In this document: positions 23,916 through 36,079 of the stretch, piece after piece | Layout: every line of letters starts with the position of its first letter | How positions within the stretch are numbered: position 1 is the stretch's first letter | Source: Gymnothorax reevesii | Taxonomy: Eukaryota > Chordata > Actinopteri > Anguilliformes > Muraenidae | Direction of reading: 5' to 3' | DNA: 64,000 nucleotides | Assembly: GCA_029721435.1 (NCBI GenBank) | Contig: CM056592.1 | Span: 37,335,611 to 37,399,610 of the forward strand | Notes under the pieces: model-generated | The model's input: the letters and a program-made list of their open reading frames with translations, nothing else | Database searches by the model: none | What the model was told of the DNA's origin: nothing | Translations under genes and position numbers: made by a program

Positions 23916-25601
23916 TACGTCTGACACCAGATGCTCAGAAGGTGGAGGAATGAATGTAGTATGTAGTAGCTCTTATGGTAACACACAACTCTATCCCAGG
24001 ATGACAACTGCAACAGCCACGGAAAAGCCATCATTGTCTGTTGGTAGTTGAAAAATGATGAAACACAACAACAAAATAACCGCCAGAACAGAAGGGGCAG
24101 AATTAATTCACAAACAAAACGTAAAATAGAATTTTATAGTTCACCAACTGGACTACTCATTTTAGACAGCAATATCCTGTATGTCGAGATTCACAACAGG
24201 GTACACAGTCAGCAATAATGTATGTTAATTTGCTCTCCGTTCAAAATTGTGGCAATGTTGATCCCAGAATAAATACTTTTTTTAAGTAAGCATTTCCCTA
24301 ATACCACGGTTGCAAATATTATCACTTAGTTTGAGCGAAATAATGAAAATAATGCAAATTGATCTGAAGCTCGACAGCCCAACAGTTTACTTAGATTAAA
24401 CTGAAAAAATGAAAACAGTCTGGAGACAGTTCCAGAGTTTAAAAACTACTCACTTCCAACTTGGCATATGAATATACCTCTCACACAATAGTTACCACAA
24501 GTCTAATCTGAAAACACACCTCTAAATAAAACTCCCAGCTCATTTCTTTCAGGACAGGCCATGACTCTTATCAGACTGTTCCTGCACGACGATATATTTT
24601 TCTGCCGCAGCCATAGATTATACTTAAACTCAGACCTGCCATCTTGAGATAACAGATACACTGTTTTGTCTGTACATCTCATTGCATATTTGTATTAATA
24701 CATGCAAATCAGAAGAGTGGACGCTTGGCTGCACTTTAAATTCTTGACTTGACAATTTCATGTACAAAACCCCCCACTGCACCGACAACAATTCTAATTA
24801 CAGCTGAGACCAGTTTCTATTTACTGTTCAGCCAGCTCTGAAGAAAATAATAGTTGTGCGAGATACTGCAGGCATTTTCAAAAAATACCATGTTGGAGAA
24901 AAGCATACTTGTTGCGTACTGGAAATCAGACGCCACATACGTTTTTGAAAGATCATTAACCTAGCTTAACAACCATCACTGCCCTTTATAAAACTGCGCT
25001 TTACGTCAGACCTTTCAAACGTTTCCCCGTTCACCTTGGAATGATTGAGAGTCGGTAACTCTTAATGGATACAATAGAGAAAAGACCGGACAGTTTTATT
25101 CTCAAAAAAAAAAAAAGTGTGAGGTCGTTTCCAGAGAAGTCAACATTTGATCTATGACACGATTCACAACCTCGACTGCTTTTCTATGCTAGCTGGCTGG
25201 AGGAAGGGAAGAAGTGACATTTACTCAGAGAGCAGTTCCCGTTCGAGCCGTGAGTCAACCGCCAAGTGCGAATTTTCACAAAGATCTCTTACCCAGCGCA
25301 GCTCAGAGCGCCAGAATGCAGCCCATCACCGCTTTTCCTCAAATAATAAGTGTATACTCCTCCACGTACCTTTAGACAACAACGAGATTACCTAAAAATA
25401 ATTTGAATCTAAATTTACCTGGGAGATAACGTCATATTTTGAAGGCATACTTTGAAGAGAATAAAAGGAACAGGAAGTTGCGCCACTTTTATGAAGATGA
25501 TGTTTGTACGATGCACCATTCCCAGTACAACCCTTACAATGAAATTTTAACATTAAACAATAATAAAATGCAGCATATAATTAACTTCAATAGAGATTGA
25601 C
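23916..25601. other. Unassigned intronic DNA
   Basis: No recognised gene or repeat. Confidence 0.4.
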
Positions 25602-25985
25602 TGAAAATGAAATCCATCCCCAGTAGAAGACGTCCACAAAGGATTTTAATTCACACAAGGTCATTGGCTGTATTGGGTTGTTGGAAGTTCCCCGCAGGAG
25701 GTGTGGTTTCAGCAACCATAAAAAAGGCTTTAATCGTGTTTCAGGCCGCATGCGGAGAGCACTCAATCAAGGTGAAACTATCATGCATTTGATCAAATGA
25801 CAAGGTTTGTGTTTTTTCATTACGATGAGGAAGTAGTGATGTGGATGAATACAATTTTTCATTTCTGGATACATTAGCTCAATATGTTTTATAAAACAAA
25901 AATATCTTCATTTGCATTTTCAATCCTCAATTCAAATTCGGCCAGAGCAGACCATGCTTTTCATGATTTTGGTTGAGAGCAAAAA
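25602..25985. repeat. Unrecognised ~385-bp repeat, copy A
   Basis: Direct repeat of 26996-27375 at an offset of 1,394 bp. Shared words include AGACGTCCACAAA, CAAGGTCATTGGCTGTATTG, AGGAGGTGTGGTTT and GGTGAAACTATCATGCATTT. Identity is high through the first ~230 bp and lower afterwards. A poly(A) run follows within ~10 bp (25993-26006). Confidence 0.7.
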
Positions 25986-26591
25986 CAATAGGGGAAAAAA
26001 AAAAAAATCTTGCCAAAAAAAATGACCACAGTAATAACTAAGTGGGCATTCAATGGGCTTTAACACATCTCTGGGAAAATTTAATTTTAATTTTCTCAGT
26101 CATTGGTGATGGTGATTCATATGCATCTATTGGTTGTTGTGTCTACTTTATCAAACTTAACATAACATCTGAAAAAAAACCACACCTAGATCCATGCTGC
26201 TGTACAAAGAACTGTGTTATCTACGTCATTTTTCACTATTATTTTACATAATGGCATTGATATTAATTTATTAAATATATCTCAGGACATGAAGCTCTAG
26301 CGCTAGCTAACTAAAAGGCCAAAGTTACGTTTCAGCAATTGTTTCACCTAGCACAACAAAGCAAACTTTGTCACCCACTATATAGCTTGTTTAAACCAGA
26401 GAAAATAACAGGGTTATGAGTCTGGATGTCAATACTAGCGCTACATGATAAGGCAAAGTATTGCGATCGATAATGATGTGCAATGTGATGACTTCAATGT
26501 TCGTATGTGATTTAAATTTTAACAACTCATGAGATTAAACATGAACTATGTGCACTTTACATCGCTTATGGTCCTTACTCTGGTTGGGTTG

Positions 26592-26614
26592 ACAAATAAA
26601 TAAATAAATAAATA
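26592..26614. repeat. (AAAT)n microsatellite
   Basis: About five tetranucleotide units. Confidence 0.9.
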
Positions 26615-26995
26615 ACTGCAACATCTCAGTAAGGAGAGGAAATTATTACATAGGTACTTCACATAGATAATCTCTGTTGATGTGCTTTAGCCTGAGGTAG
26701 AAAGTGGCCTTCAGATAGCTGTGTGCACAAGCCTGCAGCGAGAGAGAATCACACGCCTCCTTTTCTCTTCTCTGTGGCTCCGTTCTTTATATCTGGAACA
26801 CAGTCCAGATCATTCTGATAAAGCCACCCTGGCAATATGCTTATTACGATATGCTAACATGCGATATCGATTCAAATTTGACACGTTCCGCAGCCCCACA
26901 AACTGCTGGAGAATGCCTGATGCACACTGAAGCATTATTAACTGTGGCACTCCTTGTCACAACGTGTGGTGTCATTAGCTTGAAGAAAGATCTTT

Positions 26996-27375
26996 TGAAA
27001 ATGCAATTCGCCCACAGAAGAAGACGTCCACAAAAGATTTTAATTCACACAAGGTCATTGGCTGTATTGGGTTGTTAGAAGTTCCCTGCAGGAGGTGTGG
27101 TTTTAGCAACCATGAAAAGGCTTTTATAGTGCTTCAGACCGCATGCAGAGAGCACTGAATCAAGGTGAAACTATCATGCATTTGATCAAATGACAAGGTT
27201 TGTGTTTTTTCATTAGGATGAGGAAGCAGTGATGCTGATGAATTATATATCACTTTTCAGGGTGCGTTTTCTTGATGGATTAACAAAAACAAAAATGCCG
27301 TAATGTGCATTTTCAATCCTCCAATCAAATTTGGCATGAGCAGTACATGCTCGTTACAGCTTTGCTTGACAGCTG
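26996..27375. repeat. Unrecognised ~385-bp repeat, copy B
   Basis: Partner of 25602-25985. A run of about 19 A follows at 27398-27417 and another A run at 27431-27449. A poly(A)-like tail after both copies hints at retroposition, but no target duplication or Pol III box was found. A local tandem duplication is equally possible. Confidence 0.65.
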
Positions 27376-27465
27376 AAATAATAAATAATTATTTTCAAAA
27401 AAAAAAAAAAAAAAAAACTGAACACATGACCAAAAAAAAAAAAAAAAAATACTACTTCAATATCC

Positions 27466-27815
27466 ACTGATGCGTCCGTTCATACATTCTCTATACCACT
27501 TCTTCCTCACCAGGGGGAGCTGGAGTCTATCCCAGCTGACTTGGCGAAAGGCAGGGACCCATCCTGGGCAGCTCACCAATCCATTGTAGGGTGCACACAC
27601 ACCATACACACATCGTTTACTCACACCTTTGGGCAATTTAGAGTCTCCATTTAGGGTCTCTCTAGACATGCATGCTCTTGGGCTATAAGAGGAAACCAGA
27701 GTACGTGGAGGAAACTCACACAAACACGGGGAAAAACAAGCAATTTCTACGCAGGAAGGCCCAAGGCTGGATTCAAACCCACAACCATCTTGCTGTGAGG
27801 TACCATCCTGCCCAT
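27466..27815 (-). mobile_element. tRNA-derived SINE, copy 2
   Basis: Minus-strand reading gives a weak A-box region (TGGGCAGGATGGTACCTCAC), a B box with one change (GGTTTGAATCC) and the same tail as the copy at 8330-8660 down to TTCTCTATACC. Longer at the head than copy 1. Confidence 0.75.
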
Positions 27816-28034
27816 GCTGTGATACATCATAATGTTATCACTTCTTGGCGACAGTTGATAGTAAACAAAAACAAGAGCAATGCAAGGAGTGGCATATGCC
27901 CCTGACTGAAACCGTTCAAGAACATGTACAGTAAGCGAGTGTTTAGCATCATGTTCAATGAATGACCATTCAGGTCACCAAAAAGCAAAAACCTCCGGCG
28001 AGTGCGCTAAGGGATTAAATTAAAAGTTTACAAC

Positions 28035-28112
28035 AGGATGCCCGGACAGACGAACGGAAGGGATGAAAATATAATGCCCCCGACCGACTCCTTCGAGGTC
28101 GAGGGCATAAAA
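28035..28112. repeat. Short hairpin-containing repeat fragment
   Basis: ATGCCCCCGACC and GGTCGAGGGCAT face each other around a ~11-nt loop. The GGATGCCCGGACAGACGAACGG block resembles ends of dispersed fish repeats. Confidence 0.4.
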
Positions 28113-28166
28113 ACTTATAAATTAAATGATCTTGAGCTAACTTATAAATTAAATGATCTTGAGCTG
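28113..28166. repeat. 27-bp perfect tandem duplication
   Basis: ACTTATAAATTAAATGATC and the following bases occur twice with a 27-bp period. The array occupies the place where the left end of the adjoining TTAA MITE should be. Confidence 0.8.
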
Positions 28167-28318
28167 CTGAAAACCTATCATGTGGCAACTTGTTTAAAAG
28201 AGCTCCCCTGCAGAAGCTCTTTTAAACAAGTCACCACATGATAGGTTTTCAAGAGCTTTGATTTTGATCTCTTGCATCATTTTGTAACAATAGTTATATT
28301 TGGCGCTCTAAGGGTTAA
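28152..28318. mobile_element. TTAA palindromic MITE, copy 3 (left end lost)
   Basis: The family palindrome (GAAAACCTATCATGTGGCAA ... inverse) and the right terminus GGCGCTCTAAGGGTTAA are present. The left ~85 bp with its TTAA is missing or replaced by the 27-bp duplication. Confidence 0.7.
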
Positions 28319-28399
28319 TAGGGGAAAAAGCAATGCGCATTCATGGGTGAAGGCAAGGATTATCAAATCAATGTATTAAAACATAGCCCAAGTAGGTAT

Positions 28400-28835
28400 A
28401 ATTTTAAGACCACGCCTCCAGCCAGCCAGCTCACCGGTCTGCAAAGACCTGGCGGTCTGCACTTCGCCTTATTATTCAATCATCACCTGCACCTGTTGCT
28501 CATTTGCACTGTGCGGTAGCTCTGTGCTATTTAAGCCCAAGCTTCGCACTTCAACATTTAACAAAGTGCTGTTTATTATTTTAGACCAGCACTTTATTTA
28601 AAGGAACGTCGCTTCCTTTTGTTTTCCTGTTTGTAATACACTGTTACTGCAGTGTAAGCCCAGAGTCTGTATTACTTATACTGTTAAAGGAACCTCGTTT
28701 CAATTTTATTTTGTATTGCTAAGTTTGTCCCTGCTGTCGTGCCGTAGGCATAATCAATACGACCGAGTCCATCCTTGCACCTGAGTCTAGTCCTTAACTG
28801 TTATGGTTGTGCACACAGCACAACCGTAACAATAA
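28400..28835 (+). mobile_element. LTR-like segment (possible solo Gypsy-type LTR), boundaries uncertain
   Basis: The order of features resembles fish Gypsy LTRs: CACCTGCACCTGTTGCTCATT, a TATA-like CTATTTAAGCCC near 28527, then T-rich R/U5-like sequence and GTCCATCCTTGCACCTGAGTC. It ends in a small palindrome, GTTATGGTTGTGC/GCACAACCGTAAC, closing with CA near 28830. No target duplication, primer-binding site or internal region was identified, so this is pattern resemblance only. Confidence 0.35.
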
Positions 28836-30814
28836 TGCATTTCAGCAGTTGTCATTTCCAAAACTCCTGCTAGTGGATAGTGGCCCAAGCTTCCTGGACA
28901 ACCTATTGAAGATGCAAACTTTGCAACTGAAAATGGAGAATCCTGCCCCGTTGCATTAGTTACAATACCTGAATCATAAATAAATCAACCCACAGTGGTC
29001 TGGGACAGAGAATTCTTCTTTAAAAATCAACATTCTGGAATTTCTGTTGGACCATCTGCTCATAAATTGGTCCGTCCCGATTTAAAGCAGCGTTCCTTCT
29101 GTCGCTGAGGGGATACGACATTCAGACTGGATATGCAGTGTAGGGTCAACACGTAGAACAATCTTTTATGAGTACACTACACCAGCCTCCTGATAATTCC
29201 ACAGGGACAGACTGATTTTACACAAAATCATTCAGTCCGCAATGAAACGCCTCTCCACTCCAACCTTAATCGCTTACGCTTATTTGGCAACTGAAAAGCA
29301 AGCGCGTGTGTCTGCATGCATCTACTTTGTCTGTTGCCTCGGGAAGTTAGACGTTACCATAGCGCACCTAGCTCACAGCAACAGGAACCCAAATCTTTAA
29401 AGACTCAAAAGATTGAAGAATAAGAAAAGAGGATACACGAAGCAGGAGGTGAGAGAGAAGCCGGGGTAATAAAGAAAAGTATCAGCGCGGGCTGCGAATA
29501 TTTGGCGGCCTCTCATAGACACTGATTCATGTGGTGACTCAGCTGACCTTTCAGATGACTTTGCTTTAATGCCACCTTATCATTTTGCGCAATAGCCTCC
29601 TCAGTCGCTTAAAAACAGCCCCCCCCCCCCTCCCAAGCCCATCCGTCTCCATTGTGAATCCGCTCACAGGAAGCACTAACTTGGCAAACGTTGAGCTTGC
29701 ATAAGGCTTTCGGCTGAATAAGATGTAACAGCTTTGTTTTATTAGCAAAGGGAAAAAAAATAATGAACTAGGCTGCTGTGAATGAGAGCCAGAATCTGGG
29801 CATTCATTGCAAATTGATTGAAACCTGGGCTCTCAGAAAAAAAGCAGAGCTATGGAAATTATGTAACTCCGTTTGGAGGAGGGAAGGTGCTCAGATAAAC
29901 AAAACCTAAGGATCTAGACATTCAATTTCTGCTTGTGTTTCTACCTGCTTTTGTACGGAGTTCAATGGCTTCCCCAGGAAACAAGGCGATGCGAGATGGC
30001 GGGAAAAAAAGGAACTGACGGCGCAGCCCGAAAGTATTTTGAAATATTTTTCTTGTTCTGGCTGTGACAGTCTGTCGTTTAACTACGCTCGTAGATACAT
30101 GCTGGTAAACAGAGCCAGAACAACAAGAATTGTGTTGCTCCACAATTTTTTACCTCACTGCAGTGAAAGTTGGCTGACGTGATATGATTTTGACCTCCAT
30201 AAAACAATCCGCGAAAGAAAGCCATCGCGCACACAGCCTGCTTACTAACCTCACACGCATTCCAGGGGCGCGTGTAGCAAAATATTTGTTAGCCTAACAA
30301 CCAGTTTTCTCGCTGCATTCACACGCGTATCTAAATATTTGGCAAATCTAACGAGAGCCAGAGCTATAAAGCTGGCATGTATTTGATCAGGCTGTGCAAA
30401 TATGTGTTTATGCATATTTTGCTTTAGCTCAGTGGAGGATGTCAGTAAAAAATACTTTCAGGGCAAAGATTCATAAAATGGCCGTGAGGTCGCGCCGAAA
30501 ATGAGATGTATGTCGTGCGAGGCATTCACAGACATTCCTGCGCCCGCGAAAGCAATGGGAATAAGAGATTTTATATTTTTATTTTTGAGTCTAGCTTACC
30601 TGCGGGGAGGAAGAACTGAAAGGGTGAACAGCAGTAGCCGGGAGGAATGATAGATAACCTTCTCAATATTTGATAACAGCGATAGCGTGAAAGGAATCAG
30701 AATTACTGTGAAACTCTGCAGTCCACAGCATCGTCCAATGAACCTCCTTTTAACCCTTTGAGGAACATGACCACTAATGCGCTGTGAACCTAGATGCTGT
30801 GGGGCACTTAAATG
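28836..30814. other. Unassigned intronic DNA
   Basis: Non-repetitive by eye apart from a C-run at 29622-29632. Contains a candidate regulatory stretch, listed separately. Confidence 0.4.
30290..30430. promoter_or_regulatory. Candidate conserved non-coding element
   Basis: Dense in AT-core words (AAATATTTGGCAAAT, TTATGCATATTTTGC) without simple-repeat structure. Offered only as a candidate. Confidence 0.2.
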
Positions 30815-30990
30815 TTTTGCGGAGGCCGATTACCTAAAAAAATTGAGTTCGCCAACTTTAAGATCGTTTGCTTACACCACTTAAAAACATGGTGAGATTA
30901 CTTCTAAAAAATGATTTACTTTTTTGGAAGTACAGTTCACTCAAGTAGAAAAGGTGGCTTACGCAACTTTTTGAGGTCATCGTTTTCCGC
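30815..30990. mobile_element. Probable MITE related to 37723-37933
   Basis: GATTACCTAAAAAAATTGAG at the left is mirrored by a diverged CTTTTTGAGGTCATCG at the right. The wording matches the ends of the better-preserved copy at 37723-37933. Confidence 0.4.
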
Positions 30991-32740
30991 GCTACATTTG
31001 AGGGCACCACACTGTCTGGATTTACAGAGCGCGGTTAGATTTTTCAGTTTTCAGACGGGTATCTATCACTGCTGGTAACTCAAGGAAAATGAGCTCGACA
31101 GCATCGACTTAAAATGTTGATAAAAATATTTCAAATGACAGCCTTCTCTAACAATAAATGAAAAAAAAACACATTAAGAAAATCTTCTCTGCAGAGTGTT
31201 GATATTATAAATCATTTTTGAAACAAACCACACGTATTGTAATTAGCAGGTTTGCGAGAATTGGATCAGAAAACTAGCTTCAGTGCATATGTATCAGCCT
31301 TTAATTAGGGTAGTTCACTTAATTCCTAAAAGGCAAGCCAAGTTTTGCCAAATTTTGATAATTACAACAGTACCTAAAATCCAGTTCGATTTTTGCCTTT
31401 GTGTCTGGTAAGCAACAGCAGTGACACGTAAAGCGAGTACAGTTAAGTTATTTGATAGCATGGCCCCTCTTAATCAGAGAAAATACATTTCTAGTCATGA
31501 CTGCATGATGACATTTGGAGCCCCCTCGCAAGGCTATGCAAGTCAACAAATTTATTCACTTTTTAAAAGTTGAATTATCCATGGTCACACTGTAAATTCC
31601 TCAGTAACTAAATTTGGCTTGCTTGCAAGAAAAGGGGTAAAAAAAAAAAAAAGCTTTGGCATTTTTTTCCATTTCCAGTCTTTCAGCATATGCAGAAATA
31701 TGTAAATTTTTCCTGTCACGGCCCCGCTCGCTGTGTTTGTTTTGTCACTACATTGTGAGCAACTTTCCCTCTCCCAGGCAGCAGAAATGCGCCACTTGTC
31801 TCCTTGACTCATCAACAAGACATTGTCATTTGCGCTGTGCAGCAACCCTCACTTTGAATATGAATAACATTAAAAATTCAAGGATAAAAAAAACTGACCA
31901 GGAATACATGAAGTCTCCGACTCTGATGGGTGCATTAATGCCGAACTTTGAAAAACATCAAAATACTATCTGCACGAACTGCATCACTGGCTTGTCAGTA
32001 ACAGAAACAGGTCAAGATAGAATAATATCGCAGGCCACCAATTAACTCTTCAGTGTACCCTACTGCACAGCTAAAATGCTGATGCAAAGAAGAGAATGAT
32101 ATTAAATTGTTAGCTGAATGCACAACTTCTCAATAATTCCCACTTCAGCTACCTGAGACCATATCTGTTTCTCATTCTAATGCAGAAGTAGGACTAATCT
32201 GTAAAGCCTGTCTCGTCTTTTTTCAAAGTGAGCGCCAACTAGTAGAACCACATTTTTTCACAGCGCAAAGTGTCACATTGAATGAAGGCTAAAAACATAG
32301 CGAACAAGGACTCATCTCGCACTACAATCTTCCCACTGATACTGGGCCAGAACCAAACTGACTGATAATTTAAAATGACTTTCCAGCCACATTTGGGAGC
32401 AATTGTCGGCAGGAACGCTTCATTACCCCGGCAGGACAACCTGAACAAACAACAGACCCATCTTATGTAAGTGGATTGACAAGCCACTAATTACAAGCGC
32501 AAAGTGATTTTAGCCGTCTCTGCGAACTGGTGCCATCTGAACGTGGACATTTCTTTTTGTGACGACACATTGCAGTGCACACATTGCACTATTTTGAAAA
32601 CATATTATTTGATGTTCTAGCGTGCACATTTCACTGACTGTTGAAAATATACAATAAACAATGTGATGAATCCTAAAAAGCTGGCACAGTTAACTGTTTA
32701 CCATTGTGTAACATCAGCGTGTCTTTTAATCAAACTCATT

Positions 32741-33005
32741 ACCTCCGCCAAACGAAGTTAGTAGCTGTTTGTTTGTTTGTGAACAAGGTAACTCAAAAAG
32801 TAATAACCGGATATCTCTGAAATTTTGTGGGTGGGTTGCTATTACGTCACGGATGGACCCGATTGATTTTGACCGCGATCAGTGAAACAATATGGCCAGG
32901 CATCTCGAAATCTGATGACATGCGATAACTGAACTTTGCTCCGACTCACCAAAATTTGGACTGTGCTGCCTTGGTGGAGGTTTGCACTCTCGGAGTGCCT
33001 CTAGT
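32741..33005 (+). mobile_element. Hairpin-ended repeat, Helitron-like, copy 1
   Basis: Starts ACCTCCGCCAA and ends with the hairpin GCACTC-tcg-GAGTGC (32984-32998) followed by CT, then CTAG|T. A 3' hairpin shortly before CTRR with T following is the Helitron 3' signature. The 5' TC rule is not clearly met, so classification is tentative. An inverted relative lies at 51374-51658. Confidence 0.5.
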
Positions 33006-33089
33006 TTAGTGCAACATATTTGCGCTCTAAGGACACCAGTTGGCCCAGTAGAGCAAGCAGAACTTTTACCCCTTCCTCCTTTAGACAAG

Positions 33090-33966
33090 TCTAATCAGAG
33101 ACTGATCAAGTTGGCGGGCAGGTAGGCCAATCTTGCGCCCACACTCTCAACTTATGTGATCATACACTTGTAATCCATGCCGAACTTGGCTTGCAGTCAT
33201 CTTTCTGGAAAATAAAGGGATGTCCCTGGGACAAATCACATCTAGATGGCGGCAAATGATGCTCCAAAATTTGTACACATCTTTCTGAACTAATGGTACC
33301 CTCGCAAATGTGACAAGTCACCAATGACTTGTGCACTGACACAGCCCCATGCCATGACAGACGCTGGCTTTTGGACCCGACGCTGATAACAGGTTGGGCT
33401 GTCCTTCTCTTCAGAATGAAGAAGTTTTTTTTTTCCAAAATCCAGTAAAAATATCAACTCATTGGACGACAAAACACTTTCTCAACACTAATGTCCATCT
33501 TAGATGACAATAATCCCAGAGAATTCGGTGGCGCTTTTAGACGGTGTTGATGGATGGCTGTGGCTACACTGTGATGTATTGTGGATGGAGCAGCAAATGG
33601 CCTTAGACAATGAAGGCATTCGAAAGTAGTTCCCTGTCCATCATGTGATTTTCATCCCTGTTGCATGATGGTTCTCAAGACAGTGCCATCAGAAGGATTG
33701 GAGATCATGCAAATACAGGAGTTTTATTTGGGCTTCCCCTCTATGCACCGAAATTCACCAAACTCCTTCCATCTTTTAATTACATCACGCATAGTAAAGG
33801 GTGAAATGCCCAAAATCATACCAATTTGTCTTCGGAGAGCATTGCTCTCATAGTGATGGATTACAAGCTTACACATCTGCGGGCGAATTTGCGAACCTCG
33901 TCCAATCTTTACTCTGAAGGGACTCAGCCTCTATTGGGGCCCATTTTATACTGTAACAAGTTTAGC
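33090..33966 (-). pseudogene. Degenerate Tc1/mariner transposase relic
   Basis: Minus-strand frames carry recognisable pieces: VQKPASVMAWGCVSA (33360s), ICEGTISSERCVQILEHHLP, and FQKDDCKPS, which corresponds to the second catalytic D block (normally FQQDNAKPH). The WPTCPP that should precede the third catalytic E is reached only after frame changes, and the E motif itself is lost. The N-terminal part (33480-33900) is broken by several stops. Related to the family of the element at 54931-56425. No terminal repeats found. Confidence 0.75.
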
Positions 33967-34689
33967 TCACCTGTTTTACATCTCCACTTTCACAGTACCC
34001 TATTGCTACTTGTCACATTATTTTCAGCGTTATATTGTCCCTGTGCCAACCCTTTGGAATCTATGACAGTCATCAGATTTGAAATAAGCATATATTTCCA
34101 ATATGCAGTTAAATTCACCAGTATAAGCATCAAATAATTCTTTTTAACAGTGCTTCCAGTATAGTAGTAGATACTGTGATTTTATTTGCATTTTCCATAA
34201 AGTGCCAATGTTTACACAATTGCGGTTGAACACCCACCATATGCCATCATCCCTCTAAATTGCCAAAGCTTTCAGCTAAACACAGTATGATTTTGCAATT
34301 ACAGAAAAGCTTTTCAAAGGATATTTTAACTTCTCAATGTTCTATTTGTCAAAATATCTGCATTCCGGATTCTCAACAAGCGGTGAACATTCCTGTACAT
34401 GCAAAATATTGGGTCTCTCATTAGTCGCTGTGCATGTCACGGTATATACGTGAAATGAGGACTGCCACATGCACCTGTAAGGATCAGCGTCACACGCTGG
34501 GCTGATCAAAGTCCTACATGCTATTACTGACGGTCTTAATGAACACTGATCACTGAATGGAGCACAGCAGCAAACAACTGTGGCGTTCACATTGAACACT
34601 TCATGATGTGTAATGCCGCCTTTTGCGCTTACTGTTGAAGCACGAGTGCGTGAATGCTACCGAGGGGATGGCTAACAACAATCAGCATG
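33967..34689. other. Unassigned intronic DNA
   Basis: Nothing recognised. Confidence 0.4.
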
Positions 34690-35390
34690 ATTTTAGCTGA
34701 ATCTCGCCGCAGGTTTAACGGCACCAATCAGCACGATGACTGACTCTAACAGGAGGGCTGACGCCGATCTCTGTGTTAATAAGGGAAAGAAATCGCAGGA
34801 TTGACGCTAATCGGCGCATAAATAACTGCACGTAACAGCAGGAGGAACCCTGATCAGCATGTTTGCTGAATATGACAGCAGGATTGACACTGATCATTAT
34901 GCTAATTACCAAGTTTCATCATTAAGACCTGAATATTACACCAGGAGGAGCGGCAGGATTGACACTGATCAGCGTGCAAATAACTGCATGTTATTACAGG
35001 GTTGACACCAATCAACATGTTAACCCTTTGAACGCTGAATAAATTTTCAAGAATTAAACATGTAGATATTCTGAGCTGTTGAAAACCTATCATGTGGCAA
35101 CTTGTTTAAAAGAGCTCCCCCGCGGGAGCTCTTTTAAACAAGTTGCCACATGATAGGTTTTCAACAGCATCTGATTTTGATGTCTTACATGATTGGGCTA
35201 CTATATCTGCCCATGGCACTGAAAGGGTTAATAACTGAAGTGCAGGAAAAGCAGTGATGAGCCTGGCAATAAATAAATATAACAGTGGGATCGACACCGA
35301 TCAGCAAGATTAAAAATGGGATGCAGTCACAGGGATGAGACTGATCTGCATATTAATAACTGAACGCAACTGCGCGGCCATTGAGGGTGT
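34690..35390. repeat. Degenerate minisatellite, ~40-48-bp units
   Basis: Variants of GCAGGATTGACACTGATCAGC followed by ATG.TAATAACTGAA recur irregularly (near 34752, 34798, 34845, 34871, 34954, 35000, 35289 and 35334). The array is split by the TTAA MITE at 35020-35231. Confidence 0.75.
35020..35231. mobile_element. TTAA palindromic MITE, copy 4 (best preserved)
   Basis: TTAA at 35020-35023 and 35228-35231. Arms 35075-35119 and 35124-35168 are perfect 45-bp inverted repeats around a 4-nt centre. The outer ends are TTAACCCTTTGAACGCTGAA and the diverged GGCACTGAAAGGGTTAA. Removing the insert with one TTAA restores an ordinary minisatellite unit (ATCAACATG-TTAA-TAACTGAA), which demonstrates the TTAA duplication internally. 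Confidence 0.88.
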
Positions 35391-36079
35391 CTTTAGCTTT
35401 CCAGCGCATTGGTAATGAGCAATGCTGTAATGTCAAAGCCAAGATAAATACTGAGGATGATATCCTGGTCCTTTTGTAACATCAAGCACAGTGTGAATGC
35501 CAGCTAGCTAGACTCAATCCGTTCTAAATTGGTAATAATAGCCAGGAAAGTATTACCTTAATGGCAGTCATGAAAACCTAGAATAACAACAAACAAACAG
35601 TATCTCTATTCTCATAAAAGACACAGCCGCGGAAAATTAGCAATGGGAAAGTGATCTCAGGAAGTAATCCTGTGTCATATTTACTTATTCATTGTAATTC
35701 AAGTGCTTCTCTCTAAGTGCTTACAGTATATATCTAAATGGTATAACAATAAAAGACTAGGGCTGACATAACAGTCTTTCAAAGATGGGACAGCGTCTAA
35801 TGGGAGCACTTTGTGCATCTGTCCGCCTTACTTCTACGAAACATCAATGGCTTCCTCTTGATAATTTGTGTAAATGGAGAAAAGGGGCTTTGAAACGACC
35901 AAGCCACCCCAGCAAATTACCAGAGTGTTTGCCAAGCTGCCTCGTAAATCCGCGCCCAGTTTGAGACCGAGTGGATAGCGGCGACGCTAATCCTGTTTCA
36001 ACACATTGTTTGTGCTGAAATGCTATTAAGATAATTAAGTAGCATTCGCACAAGTAATACTCTGAGATAGGATGCATGA
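35391..36079. other. Unassigned intronic DNA
   Basis: Nothing recognised. Confidence 0.4.

Noticed and set aside
31656..32045. 129-codon plus-strand frame
   Set aside because: No known motif, and amino-acid composition typical of random AT-rich DNA.
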